Origin: Phorcus lineatus
Lineage: Eukaryota; Mollusca; Gastropoda; Trochida; Trochidae
DNA: 64,000 nt
Direction of reading: 5' to 3'
NCBI GenBank assembly: GCA_921293015.1
Contig: OV121095.1
Coordinates: 36,925,484-36,989,483, forward strand
In this document: positions 47,546 through 58,463 of the stretch, one piece after another
How the letters are laid out: each line of letters starts with the position of its first letter
Numbering within the stretch: position 1 is the stretch's first letter
Translations under genes and position numbers: made by a program
The notes under the pieces: model-generated
What the model was told of the DNA's origin: nothing
The model's input: only the letters and a program-made list of their open reading frames with translations
The model's database searches: none

Positions 47546-48728
47546 CAACTAAACGTCACAAAATGGTCTCTAAAACGTCCCAAGACGATTTTCATGAAAG
47601 TCTTGCAACACGGACGCTACACGTTTTTATATTATGGCTTATGAGACATTGACAGAGCATATTTTGCTGTAATGATGTTTTGATTAATAATCATAAACAA
47701 AATAAAATCGATGACATTTCTTAAAAGTTACTGTCATAAATGTGCATATGCTTTTCATTCATAAGAACAAAAATGTCATCTGAATTATAAAAAACACGGT
47801 TTGATCATTTACGTTTCTAGAATAACATATACACCAGTAGTTAAACGCTTTTTTAGATGTAGGTTACTACGCATAATAGGTAGGTTCCTCTGTTAATTTT
47901 AGCACACCAATGCAAAAGAGTCTCTCGTATGTAGAAGGCTTCAGCAAAGGGAGGTAACTAACGATAAACAATACTCAACATTATAGAAGTAAGTAAAGCA
48001 GGTTTGAAGATGTACATAGTAGTATATAGAGAAGAGAATCCTGCATCCAGATCAATCTAAACCAGCTCAAATCAAAATCAGCGATGTGTTTCAGGAGGTA
48101 AAGTGGTATATCTATAGGCTGTTTGTTTCTAAGCGTATGTTGGACAAACACAAATACCACTTCAGTATGAAGGACTGACGTAATTATTCACAATATGCTG
48201 CCGCCTGAGAAACTATTACATGAATATAAACACCAAAATAAACACTGGAGTTCTAGAAGAGTACCATCATTATTGTTGTTACTTATGATGTCAGCTGTTT
48301 ATAATAATGTTGTGAGGTTCAAGCCTGATCGCCAGTGTATAAAGAATGAAAATCATAATTTGTTTTTCTTCAAATGTATGAATGTTTATGTAATTCTAAT
48401 AATTATCTCATTTCTTAAAATCAAATTTTCAGTTTTGATCACGATGTACATGATATGAGGGATAATGTTGAGTTCTTGCATTATGAAGATGTCATTTTCA
48501 TAAATCTCTTAAAGAAAAGAAAATTAATTATAACGAATACTGACTATAAGACGGCTTGTTAATTACCAGACCTATTAAATGACATTTGGTGACAGACGTC
48601 GGGGTAGAAAGCTTTAAAATTAAAATCCTTATCAATTACATACACGTCGGTCAAAGGACTATGCGGGAACAATTGCAATAAAAGTCCACATGGTGTCCTA
48701 GGTATATACATTAACATGCATTTTGATC

Positions 48729-48795
48729 CCGAAAGTTTGTTCGCCCAACTGTGTATCTTAGTGCAAATATGATGTAATTTGATTTTTATTTAGAT
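48729..48795 (+). repeat. small interspersed repeat, copy 1
   Basis: It carries CCGAAAGTTTGTTCG, then GTGTATCTTAGTGCAAATAT and GATGTAATTTGA. Other copies lie at 57868-57935, 58412-58463 (opposite strand) and 61852-61910. Confidence 0.65.
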
Positions 48796-49639
48796 GTCAA
48801 ATGCTTTAATTAATTTGCAGTTGCAATAAACCTTCCTATGTCCACATGTAGCATGATAATTCAGTAACTCAACAACAGATCGCTAGATAGATGGTGCTAT
48901 TTTTCGAATTTTGGCAAAAAGAAATAGACAGACATGGTCAGATGTATCAACGGTTCAGTATATACTATTTCAAGATATACTACATTGTCATTTATGAAAA
49001 TGCAATTATATGTAAAACTGCAAAATGTTATCATATATACCCTACACTGCATCCTCGCAAATGAAGTAAAATTCCGCTTCCAATTTACATGTATATTAGT
49101 TGGTTGACCTTAAAGGCAATATCAACGTCTATCTCTCGTTTTTGCTATAAATTAAGTTTCCAAAATTACGTTCGAGTCATTGGCGTGCGCCATTGTCCAG
49201 TTTTCGACAATAAATCTCGACTTTTTCCTATTTATTGTCAAAATGCTTATTGATAAACATTGAAATGTACTACTTGTCGATGAAACAACACCATTTATGA
49301 AGTTTGACATTTTTGTCCCTAATTACATACTGTGTGCCACTTTAAAGGCTTGGTTTGGCTATTTCACCCATTGTATCAAAATGTTGACTAAACGAGAATG
49401 AATATACACTACTGACTACCGAATGTCATTTTCATCGCTTGTAAAGACGTTCTGCTAATGCATTAGTGGTCTTTATGACGCACTGTGGGTACCCATTGTT
49501 GTTGTGGACAGCGGAATAGATAACAAGCTGACAACTTGGCCAAAGCTGTACTGACCTTTGTACATGTAGGTACATGTACATTATGGAAGCCCTAATTCTA
49601 AATATCAACTGTAATTGTAAATACTTATTTTTCAACAGG

Positions 49640-50440
49640 AAATAAAGATGATTATGCTTGAAGCAAGCAGGAACAAGAGGCAGAACGTAGCAGGCACTTC
49701 CCCAGGTAAAGTTGTGTATGATCTTGTGTATCAAGAAGATAATACACAAGAAGATGTATTCAGTCATCGGGAACGTAGACAAACTAGTTCAGGTAGAGTA
49801 GAACACAGGTCATTAGACTTAATCATGCTTGACATTCTTTATGAAGGGGATACTACACCAAGTAAAATTATGCATTATTAGGAATGTAAATATTAGTTGA
49901 GGAAGATTACAAGACTGTTTGTGAGATGGAGTTATATATGATATTGTGAAAAAAATGATACTTCCCAAGGAAAATTACTGTTTCGTCGGCATTGTTAAAA
50001 CCTAGCTTAGGTGTATTAAAAGACATTCATAAGCTACAGTTAACTATGACATTGTGTATGAAGACGATACTAACCTAGGTAAAATAATGTTTCGGCGAAT
50101 GTAGAAAACTAGCACAGGTAGAGTAGACGACAGTTCATTAAACGAAGTTATGCATGGTATCGAGTGTGAAGGCGGTACTACCCCCGGAAAAGTAATGTAT
50201 TTTTGGGGAATTTATAACAGAAAATGTAGACAGCATTTGATAAGGGAGAGTTATGTATGAAGCTGAGAACGAAGACGATACTACTGAGAGTATATTAATA
50301 GTTGTCGGCGATGTAGAGAAAATAAATCAGGTATATTAGAAAGCACTGCATCAGATAGAGTTATGTTTTTATGTGTATGAAAAAATCGGGTAGAGTTTTG
50401 TTATTAGTACGTGGGCAAGGGACACTATCTCAAGTAGAGA
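49640..50440 (+). repeat. diverged tandem repeat, about 108-bp unit
   Basis: A block like GATATTGTGTATGAAGACGA followed by TACTACaCC recurs at about 49720, 49833, 49938, 50048, 50156 and 50259. Between blocks lie AGTAAAATtATG-like and ACTAGttCAGGTAGAGTAGA segments. In one frame the first two units read as 37-residue peptide repeats (YDLVYQEDNTQED and LDILYEGDTTPSK), but later units have stops. Confidence 0.75.
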
Positions 50441-50835
50441 CATAGCATGAGATAGAGTAGAATGTATGCACTCGCAATCGCATACCACTGAATATCCCGA
50501 AAGTTACATGTTGTTCCCAATTCGATCATGAAATTATCAACATTAGTAGTTAATTTTTTTTCTCAAATATTTGTAATCACACAAGTGGGCACATGGTACA
50601 AAGCAAAAGTATTAAAATTGAGTGAGATAATACATGTGTAATGTCTTCTAAAGTAAATGGACATAATTATACAATTATACATCAAGTCAGTGACAGTGTG
50701 CAGTGGCAGCCATTCTCTAATAAAATCGTTTGATTGATTTTTCATTCTGGCTATGTATCTTTCCACCTGAAAAATATTTTTCAGGGGAAGCAATGAATGA
50801 CTTTAAAGACAGAGGTTCATTTCTAATGCAACTGA

Positions 50836-50857
50836 TATATATATATATATATATGTC
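50836..50857 (+). repeat. TA dinucleotide run
   Basis: A run of about ten TA units lies 100 bp before the transporter A start codon and immediately upstream of a possible splice acceptor. Confidence 0.9.
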
Positions 50858-50954
50858 TTTTTCCAGCTAGTAGTAGTAGATAAATGCTCTAGAGAGAACT
50901 AACACAAAGTTCGCAAATACTACAAGGAAGGTGTGGACTTCCAGTAACGGCAAA

Positions 50955-51144
50955 ATGACGAGTTCGAACCATAGGTGGTGGCGGTGGGTGGTGATGTGTT
51001 CCTGTACCCTGTGCCTGTTCCTGGGAGGAAGTCAGACCTTCTCATGTGGAGTGTTCCACGTGGCGCTTCTGAAACACTTTCAACAGGACCCGGTGCTCAC
51101 AGCATGGCTCGGTTCACTCTTTGCTTCCATGTTTGCTCTTTCAG
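50955..51144 (+). CDS. transporter A exon 1: N-terminus, TM1 and start of TM2
   Basis: The ATG at 50955 follows CGGCAAA and starts the reading frame that aligns with paralogue B from its first codon. It encodes MTSSNHRWWRWVVMCSCTLC and then a TM1-TM2 stretch ending FALSG. The stretch before the ATG has a possible acceptor (TTTTTCCAG, ending at 50866), so the 5' UTR may be spliced. The exon ends one base into a Gly codon, with donor GTTGGT. Confidence 0.9.
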
Positions 51145-54100
51145 GTTGGTATTGTGACAGTTTCACTAGAAAAATTACTTTAATATAATAATTCGTATAT
51201 GAACGTTTGTTTCACTGGTCAAAAAGACAGATGGTAATGCTTCAGGGCTTTTAAGTGTTTTGTACATTTATAGGAGCTAGGTGACAATGTTATCCGTTTT
51301 ATTTCCGTTCTTTAATTAGATTCCGTGGCAACAAGTATACTTTTCACATGCGTTTATAAAAGTACAACAAATTTATAATGAATCTCGTTAACAGGTCCGA
51401 TCAACGTCATTAATTATAGTTTATGATGATCTGTACAACATTATGTGCGCCTCGTTTGATTCACAGGTCCCGTAGCCAGTTTCGTAGTCAACGTGACGAG
51501 TTGCCGTTCCTGCACTATGCTGGGTTCTCTCTTCATCCTGGTGGGCTTCACGCTCAGTTCCTTCATCACAGACATGCGCTGGCTCTTCCTTACTTACTCA
51601 GTTCTCGCTGGTTTGTGATTGTAAATTTTATAATGGTCTAGCAATAAACAATATGTAGATTCTAAAATTTGGAGGTATCCTTGAAATATGTTTTGTAGAG
51701 GTATTGAAACAAGTTCGGCCTTTTTAGACTTGGTGTGTAACCTTTTCTTGAGAAATGACTTGACCAGGTTCATGAGTTATCTTCACACGAATTAAAAGGT
51801 TTAACTGTAATTATATATTTTGTAATACTTGTTAAGCCTGCATTTCTTTTTATCATGAATAGGAAGTTTTAACTTCGTTATGCATCTTGAACCTCGCTTT
51901 TACCAGGTTTTGACTGATATGTGACATGCATTATGGCTGTCGTGTACATAATGATATTCCAAGATCAATGTTAATTTAGCATCGCATACCTTTGGATTGA
52001 CCAAAGGCATTGAATTATGAAATTATCATATTTGGCTAATGTCTCTACATCGTTCAATTTGTCATTGATAATATTCATCTTCTTTGCTTCATTGCAGGTC
52101 TTGGCGAAGGTTTGGTTTATCTGGGCTCGATAGTAGCCTTCAGTATGTACTTCCCGGGTCAGGTTAGCATGGCTAGCGGAGTTGGAATGGCCGGACTCAG
52201 TCTTGGTGTTTTCGTCTTCCCGCCTCTGGCCCAGTTCCTTCTGGACGAGTTTGGCCTACAAGGTTGTTTCCTGCTTATCGGAGCTACGGGCTTCCAGAGT
52301 GCAGTCTTCGGGGCTCTTCTGCGACCTTGCGCTGTGGAGATAAAGGGTACAGAGATAAAGACTTCAGGAATTTCATTGTGCACGAGGATCATGGATTCTG
52401 TTTTTGGAGAAAAGGGAGGCATTCGGGATGTATTGAAACCTTCCTTTATCATGTTTCTTATCAGTGCATATTGTTTCTCAGGCGCTGTGTATGTGAATTA
52501 CCTTTACTTGCCAGACTTTTGGATAAAGCACGGTGCAACAGCAAGGCAAGCGTCCTTTTTATTCACAGTAGCTGGTGCTGGAGGGGTTGTGTCTCGACTT
52601 TTGGCAGGGTTTGCTGCGAATGATTCCAACATAGGACCTCTTGTGATGTATGCTGGCTCGTATGGTTTGGCATCAATGATGCAGTTCTTTATAGTCCCTG
52701 TATGTGCTACAACAGGAGGTAAAATAGGATATTCTCTCATATTCGGAATATACTGCTCAACTGGATGGGTACTGCTGAGTCCAATCACGATGCTGATTGT
52801 GGGAAAGAAGAACTTCACCTCAGCGTTAGGCGTGGTCATGTTGTTCTGTGGTCTTGGTGCCCTCACTGTTCCTCCATTAACAGGTAAGACATCATTCATG
52901 ATAACTACAATCATTTCATTTTAGATATATTTATATGTACATTAAAGAGCATATTGATGAAGTCACATATGAATACCATAAGTCCTTAGTTAGACGCTTA
53001 CCTTGATAGAACTAAAATTCTAAAAATTAAATTCTACAGTTGCTGCTCCCTTTCTTTTGTAATTTCGAATGAAAAGAATCCTTTCTCGAATATACGCATA
53101 TGGCGTAGACAGTTGGTACAAAATATAGAAGCCCGGCTTTAATGAAGGATTTAAGTTTGTAAAAGATTATTTAATTTACTGTATGCCACCTCATGTGTTA
53201 GTTTCTGTGTGTGAATTGTAATAAGACAAATATAAAGTATAGTGTTCCTATTCTGTTCTTATACAATGCGTTCCTTCTCTTCTCGGACTAGACGGGGTTT
53301 TATTTGCATATATCTGTGAGAGAATTGACATTACTGCTATTTTTAGGTGTGATTGGAGAACCCCTTGGAGGATACAGTACCATATTTAACCTGGCAGGTA
53401 TGTAGAGAATGTGGGATTCTTTAAAGGGGTGGTAGCACGTTATTTTCACACAAAAACGAAAATAACTGTTAACAATTGAAAAACAATGGGTTAAATCATA
53501 AGAAAAAGTTCTAAAACGAATTTACCATATTCATTTAAGCTATGCAAATGCATATACCTACCTTAAATTATTATAAGGTGTTCACACACAGATGGCCGAG
53601 CTTGATGCATGGCTATTTATTAAACGACTACGGATCACTGACTTGAGACATTTGACTCTCTGAATATTACGGAAGCATCCTAGTGCCACAGTCAAAATGT
53701 TTTATCTCCAAATTAGTAGATAATATCATCTAATTTGGAGATAGTAACTCCTAATTAGCAGACAGTAACGCCTAAATAGGAGATAAGAAAACCCTAATTA
53801 GGAGTTAGTATGTCCTAATTAGGACTTAATATCTCCTAATTAGGAGATAGTTTCTCCTAATTAGGTGATAGTTATGTCCTAATTAGGCGATAGTTATGTC
53901 CTAATTAGGCGATGATTAATTCATAATTAGGTGATGGTATATCCTAATTAGGGGATAAAAATATTTTGACTGTGGCACTAGGATGCTTCCGTAGAATATC
54001 ATATATTTAGTGTAATCTAATGTTTTTTATCCATATTACATGGTTACATTATGACTCTTCATTCTTTATCAATATATGGTTACATTATGACTCTTCATTC

Positions 54101-54709
54101 TTTATCCATATTACATGGTTACATTATGACTCTTTATTCTCCATCCATATTACATGGTTACATTATGACTCTTCATTCTTTATCAATATCATATGGTTAC
54201 ATTATGACTCTTCATTCTTTATCTATATTACATGGTTACATTATGACTCTTCATTCTTTATCAATATTACATGGTTACATTATGACTCTTCATTCTTTAA
54301 CAATATTATATGCTAATATAATGACTCTTTATTCGTTAATCATACAACATGATTACATTAAAAGCCTTCATTCTTTAATCATTAGACATGATTTCATAAA
54401 AACCCTTCATTCTTTTAGAATTATACATGATTACATGTAACTCTTCTTTCAATGACTTTTACATTTGCTATGTGAAGTCTCTAAACGTACCTAAATTTTG
54501 GATTTTTTCCTGCAGGTGCGTGCTTTTCATTTACAAGCCTCCTGGCCTTATTCTTGATGTTCCTAAGTAGAGATCAGAAACCATTGGGCAAAGAGGAGGA
54601 AATCCTCAACGCTGAACTGGTAGCGGTGATTGAAGTGCCAGTGTGTGATGAAACTGAGGAAAAGTCATCAGAGGAAATATATCTGATGTTAAAGGGTGGC
54701 AACGGATAA
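50955..54709 (+). CDS. monocarboxylate-transporter-like protein A (SLC16 family, MFS), complete
   Basis: A 12-helix major-facilitator membrane protein of the SLC16 type; proven members carry monocarboxylates, other substrates or nothing known. The five exons 50955-51144, 51467-51610, 52098-52883, 53347-53397 and 54516-54709 have GT-AG borders, every intron falls after the first base of a Gly codon, and they give 454 residues. TM1 starts at W9; a short loop near 181-205 separates the two six-helix halves; the tail is acidic. The SLC16 TM1 signature (D/E-G-G-W-G-W) is HRWWRW at 6-11, and the TM5 segment YFxxRR is YFPGQV at 129-134. In TM8 the usual Arg is kept (R278), but the Asp four residues earlier is Gly274. 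Substrate and proton coupling therefore cannot be predicted. SLC16-like is my best family call. Confidence 0.9.
51467..51610 (+). CDS. transporter A exon 2: TM2-TM4
   Basis: The exon is 144 bp: PVASFVVNVTSCRSCTMLGS, LFILVGFTLSSFITDMRWLF and LTYSVLAG. The acceptor CACAG and a donor GTTTGT fit phase 1 on both sides. Apart from four bases it is identical to exon 2 of paralogue B. Confidence 0.92.
52098..52883 (+). CDS. transporter A exon 3: TM4-TM11, main body
   Basis: A long exon of 262 codons. It opens LGEGLVYLGSIVAFSMYFPG and runs through the central loop (RPCAVEIKGTEIKTSG), TM7 (FIMFLISAYCFSGAVYVNYL), TM8 with R278, and GWVLLSPITMLIVGKKNFTS, ending VPPLTG. Open frames on the opposite strand over this exon are shadows. 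Donor is GTAAGA. Confidence 0.93.
53347..53397 (+). CDS. transporter A exon 4: TM11-TM12 loop
   Basis: A 51-bp exon: VIGEPLGGYSTIFNLAG with split Gly codons at both ends. Acceptor is TTTTTAG and donor is GTATGT. In SLC16 proteins this corresponds to the G(R/Y)LxDxxGDYxxxF region before the last helix; here the sequence is GEPLGGYSTIF. Confidence 0.88.
53669..53992. mobile_element. inverted-repeat element with a CTAATTAGG minisatellite core
   Basis: The ends are perfect inverted repeats of 30 bp: ACGGAAGCATCCTAGTGCCA then CAGTCAAAAT at 53669-53698, and its reverse complement ending at 53992. The flanks GAATATT and GAATATC may be a target duplication. The core has about twelve units of roughly 22 bp centred on the palindrome CCTAATTAGG. 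It lies in transporter A intron 4. Confidence 0.88.
54024..54440 (+). repeat. 39-bp minisatellite in transporter A intron 4
   Basis: The unit is ATGGTTACATTATGACTCTT followed by CATTCTTTATCCATATTAC. About seven good copies run to 54330 and then decay to about 54440. The long open frames through it (13-residue peptide repeats) come from the period being divisible by three. Confidence 0.95.
54516..54709 (+). CDS. transporter A exon 5: TM12 and cytoplasmic tail
   Basis: It encodes the last helix (ACFSFTSLLALFLMFLSRDQ), then a polar tail rich in Glu (KEEEILNAELVAVIEVPVCD and EKSSEEIYLMLKGGNG) and TAA. It joins exon 4 in phase 1 after TCCTGCAG. Confidence 0.9.
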
Positions 54710-55302
54710 TATTAGATATCTTGTATTTTGAAAGTTGATATTTCATTTTTGATAGTGGTTCTAAGTTGTAAATCTTCCTGAATACAAATGAAAATACAAT
54801 ACGGGTCGGCTACTGAGATGATAAACTAAGAAGACGTTAAAGGCAATGGCAATGGTCGTGAATAACGCAATTCGATATGATCAGTGGAAAGCAGATATGA
54901 TTTCTTTGAAAACACCGCTCAACCATACGCCATCTCATCTTAGTACCAACGGATGTATTTATCACAGTTTTATCAGAAACATGTAGTAAAAGGTTATTTT
55001 ATGTTTTAATTTATCTGATTTAACCCCCGTCGGAGGCAAGTTTGAGTCTTCAAGATTTTTTAAGTACCCATGTCTTTCACCAGAGGAACAAAGCTTGGAA
55101 AGTTGATGTATTTTACAAAGACTCTATTTCAAATGGGTGTTATTTACAGTAATGTACAGGAGACATATCCAAATTATCGCTTCCAGAAGATGTGTTTTAT
55201 GTCTGTTTCAACATGTAAATAATGAATCCACAAACGGCGGTTGAGCTTCGGAGTCAATGTCTTTTTTCAGAAATAAGCTGATCAAACATAAAAACAGTTA
55301 TA

Positions 55303-55425
55303 TCATTCGGTCTAAATTAGGAGAAATTAAAACCTAGTCAGCCTTTAGTAAGTACTTACTAGGAGATCGAAATTCCTTATAAGGAGATCCTCAGTCCTAA
55401 TAAGGAACTAATGTTTTCGGTGAAC
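55303..55425. repeat. cluster of CTAATAAGG-like palindromic repeats
   Basis: Units such as CTAAATTAGGAG, AGTAAGTACTTACTAGGAG, TTCCTTATAAGGAG and TCCTAATAAGGA recall the core of the element at 53669-53992, but no inverted end repeats were found. Confidence 0.4.
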
Positions 55426-55890
55426 CTAATACTATTTGGTTGAAACCTGCGTCATCTAACGGGCATTAAACGTACACATTTATGGGAACTTTTAACTATA
55501 TGTATCTGTGTCTCGTAGATATAGTTACTCTAACATTTATATGAATCATATCTCTATGAATTAGGTTTCTTTGTGATATTTGTGATAAGACAGATTTAAA
55601 GAGACACCGAACTGGAAAATAAATCCGCAAAAGCTAAATAAGACACTTATTATCTGTGAAACAATGTGTCTCGAATTAAATAACTGATTTCAAAATACTC
55701 GAAGTAAATACATATGATTGCTTTTCATTAGTACAATATTGTTTTAATTCAATGTTAGTGATTAAAACATGTCTTCCAGACGAGAATGAATGTTATAATA
55801 AACATCATTTGCTATGTTATATTTTTTATGTGTACTTTTTGTATGTATGATTCATAACTTGTCTGAGATGATGTTCATGGCGACAATGCC

Positions 55891-56205
55891 GTTAACTTAC
55901 TTCATTAAGTATTATTAACATTTTAACTTACTTCATTTAGTGTTAAACATTTTAACGTTTTTCATTCAGTTTTAAATATCTAAACTTTCTTCATTTTGTG
56001 ATAAACATAATAACTTTCTTCATCCAGTGTTAAACATTTAAACTCTCTTCATTTAGTATTAAACATTTAACTTATTGAATTTAGTGTATAATATGTTAAC
56101 TTTCTGTATTTAGTGTGAAATATTTTAAATCACTTCATTAAATGTTAAACATTATAACTTACGTCATTTAGTGTTAAACCTTTCAACTTTCTTCATTATT
56201 AATTA
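55891..56205 (+). repeat. minisatellite, about 30-bp unit
   Basis: About ten diverged copies of a unit like TTTAACTTACTTCATTTAGT followed by GTTAAACAT lie head to tail. Confidence 0.85.
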
Positions 56206-56410
56206 AGTGTTTTAGTTTCTTGGTGTCTAGTCCATTTTGGAGTTTTTCGTTGGAAAGTAATATGTGAACGTAGATAAACAATTCTTTCGAATTTGGCTTG
56301 TACTAGATTGCTTCAATTCCCTGTCTGAAAATGTACTTTCTCAGAACGAGTTTCTAAGTAAACTCTCAGCGCAATATTGAACTCAAATCTCGGTAAATAT
56401 ACAATACATA

Positions 56411-56512
56411 TCTAGAACGTCATCCTAGTGCATTTTTTCGTTTGTATTGAACGAGTAGATGTCACAAAGAGTTCAATACAAACGAAAACATGCACTAGAA
56501 TGACATTCTATA
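56411..56512. repeat. hairpin-forming inverted repeat, 42-bp arms
   Basis: Arm 56411-56452 and arm 56471-56512 are reverse complements with about five mismatches. Arm 2 starts GTTCAATACAAACGAAAACA. The loop is 18 bases. A related AGTTCAAAACAAACGAAAAA recurs near 56900. It may be a foldback or MITE remnant. Confidence 0.8.
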
Positions 56513-57867
56513 ATTTATTACATACCTTATTTCGTTCAATTTACTTCAAATAAAGCCTAACATGTAAGAGTGTTTACGTGTTGTCTTGACCTAAAGAAAT
56601 TACTCGCCAACCCTTTCACGAAATATTACGTCACCACATTCCTCCACCTATGACGTCACATGACAATAGAGTGCACACAAAACCGTGATAAATATTTGAA
56701 AACCCCCAGACGCAAAATATTTGTTCACATGTTTAAAATGTCTTTAATGACACGTGCACATCACTTACATGTATATCAACATTTCATTCGAATACAATAT
56801 AAACATTTATAACTTGGAACATTCGTTGACATTCGGCAAAGTTTGTTCACAACGTTTTCAAACGTGAACATGTGAAAACGGAGAGATGACGTTACAGAAC
56901 GAGTTCAAAACAAACGAAAAATGTAATTTGTTAATATTTTTATTCTGATAAAAACACTCAGGGATGTCTGAATCAAATTATGTGCATTTGTTTGCATTAT
57001 TGATATGACCTAATTTCTAAAAATAGCTAACATGACACCTCTCTCGCTGAGAAAGTAGTTCCGTTAGAAGTGCAGTAAGGAGTGCAATACGGAATTAATT
57101 GTATTTCAGTACGTATTACTATCGTAAGATAACACGGGTATGTAATAAAATTATACAGTTAGCAATTATGGGGAGGGTATCAAAACGTTTTCGAGTTGGT
57201 AAATATGGATTCTTTGGAGGTATGCACAAAATGGGAAAAAATTTGGAGAGTTGAAAACGGCTGAACATGTAATGCGTGCAGCTTTCAAAAGTAAATTAGA
57301 CTTTGAACTGAACAAAACATATGCATGATACATCAAAGCAATCTTGAAATGAATAGAAACTTCAGCATGAGTTCTTATTAATGAAATAAAGCTTAATCGA
57401 TAAGTTTAAAATCTCTTTCAGGAAAATTTTAAAGATAACCTTTTCAATAAATCGTGACTGGCAAAGCAAATTCTAATATTGAATAGACAGGATAAATTGT
57501 TACGGGGCTGGATAACTGGTCATTGCACAGGGAGACAAACTAAAGGCTCGGATTGAGAGAAGAATTAGGACGCATTTACAAGCAGCTGTTTACACAACTC
57601 AAAATTAAAACGGGGTCATGTTTTCAGTATGATCTAAGTATTAAATAATGGGTTGCTTATGCCATGCATGAATTACTTCATATGACCAACGGAACACGCT
57701 GTTACCTAAGAGGATTAATGATAGCCATGATGATGGATAAAAGCGTATAAAATGGTCAAAAGTCAATAGATTTTGTTGTCCGAAGAGCAGTACCATAAGC
57801 TTAATACGAAGCGTGAAAAGTATTTGAAGGTCAGTTTACGTTATTCTTGTCTTTATACAGCTGTATA

Positions 57868-57935
57868 TCGAAAGTTTGTTCATTTACTACTGTATCTTAG
57901 TGCAAATATAATAAAATTTGAGTTTTGTTTGAACG
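57868..57935 (+). repeat. small interspersed repeat, copy 2
   Basis: TCGAAAGTTTGTTCA, TGTATCTTAGTGCAAATATA and AAATTTGAGTTTTGTTTG follow the order seen in copy 1. TACAGCTG lies just before it, as it does before copy 4. Confidence 0.65.
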
Positions 57936-58411
57936 TTAATGAAATATATCTAGCAGAACCGACAAAGCAATTTTCATTGCCAGTGTGTAAAATAACCATT
58001 CTTGCCTTAGCCATCTTGAGTGTGAGATTGTCTAGTCTCCCGCGCAAACATTCGAATTATGGCATGATCTAATAGACAGAAGAGGTCACATTTTCGAAAT
58101 TCCGATATCCTTAAATTTCGATTAAAATATTCCATTTCGACCCTCTGAGACAAAACTGAGCGAAATCATATTGGACTTAATGCAAACGAACAAACATAAC
58201 TTGTTTTTAAATCTGCTGATCACTTATTAAGGATTTTATGGAGAAAAATCCAAAATTACTGTTATCGAAATTTTGACCCCTGGTAACTTCAGTGACTTGC
58301 CAAAAAACATTTACGGTTAACTATATACATTGGCATACGATTGCGTTAATGTACAATGGATCTTCTCTTCTGTATTTATGAAATGCTACGATGCCTCAAA
58401 GACATGCCAAA

Positions 58412-58463
58412 TTACATGAATTTTGCACTAGGATATGTAGGTATGTGAACAAACCTTTGGTAC
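58412..58463 (-). repeat. small interspersed repeat, copy 3 (minus strand)
   Basis: In reverse complement it reads CCAAAGGTTTGTTCACATAC then CTACATATCCTAGTGCAAAA, closely matching copy 4. Confidence 0.65.

Larger units (their letters stand above)
43186..50866. other. intergenic region between CASK and transporter A
   Basis: No gene is recognised on either strand. It contains a TTAA-flanked inverted-repeat element (45784-46544), a perfect 350-bp tandem duplication (46631-47336), a possible minus-strand SINE near 47440-47545 and a 108-bp diverged repeat (49640-50440). The rest is AT-rich sequence in which I see nothing. Confidence 0.6.

Noticed and set aside
52159..52914. Minus-strand and out-of-frame open frames over transporter A exon 3
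   Set aside because: They are shadows of a long conserved coding exon in another frame.
54020..54440. Long open frames of 98 and 129 codons with 13-residue repeats
   Set aside because: They are produced by a 39-bp minisatellite inside a transporter intron. All frames stay open together, which shows repeat structure and not selection.
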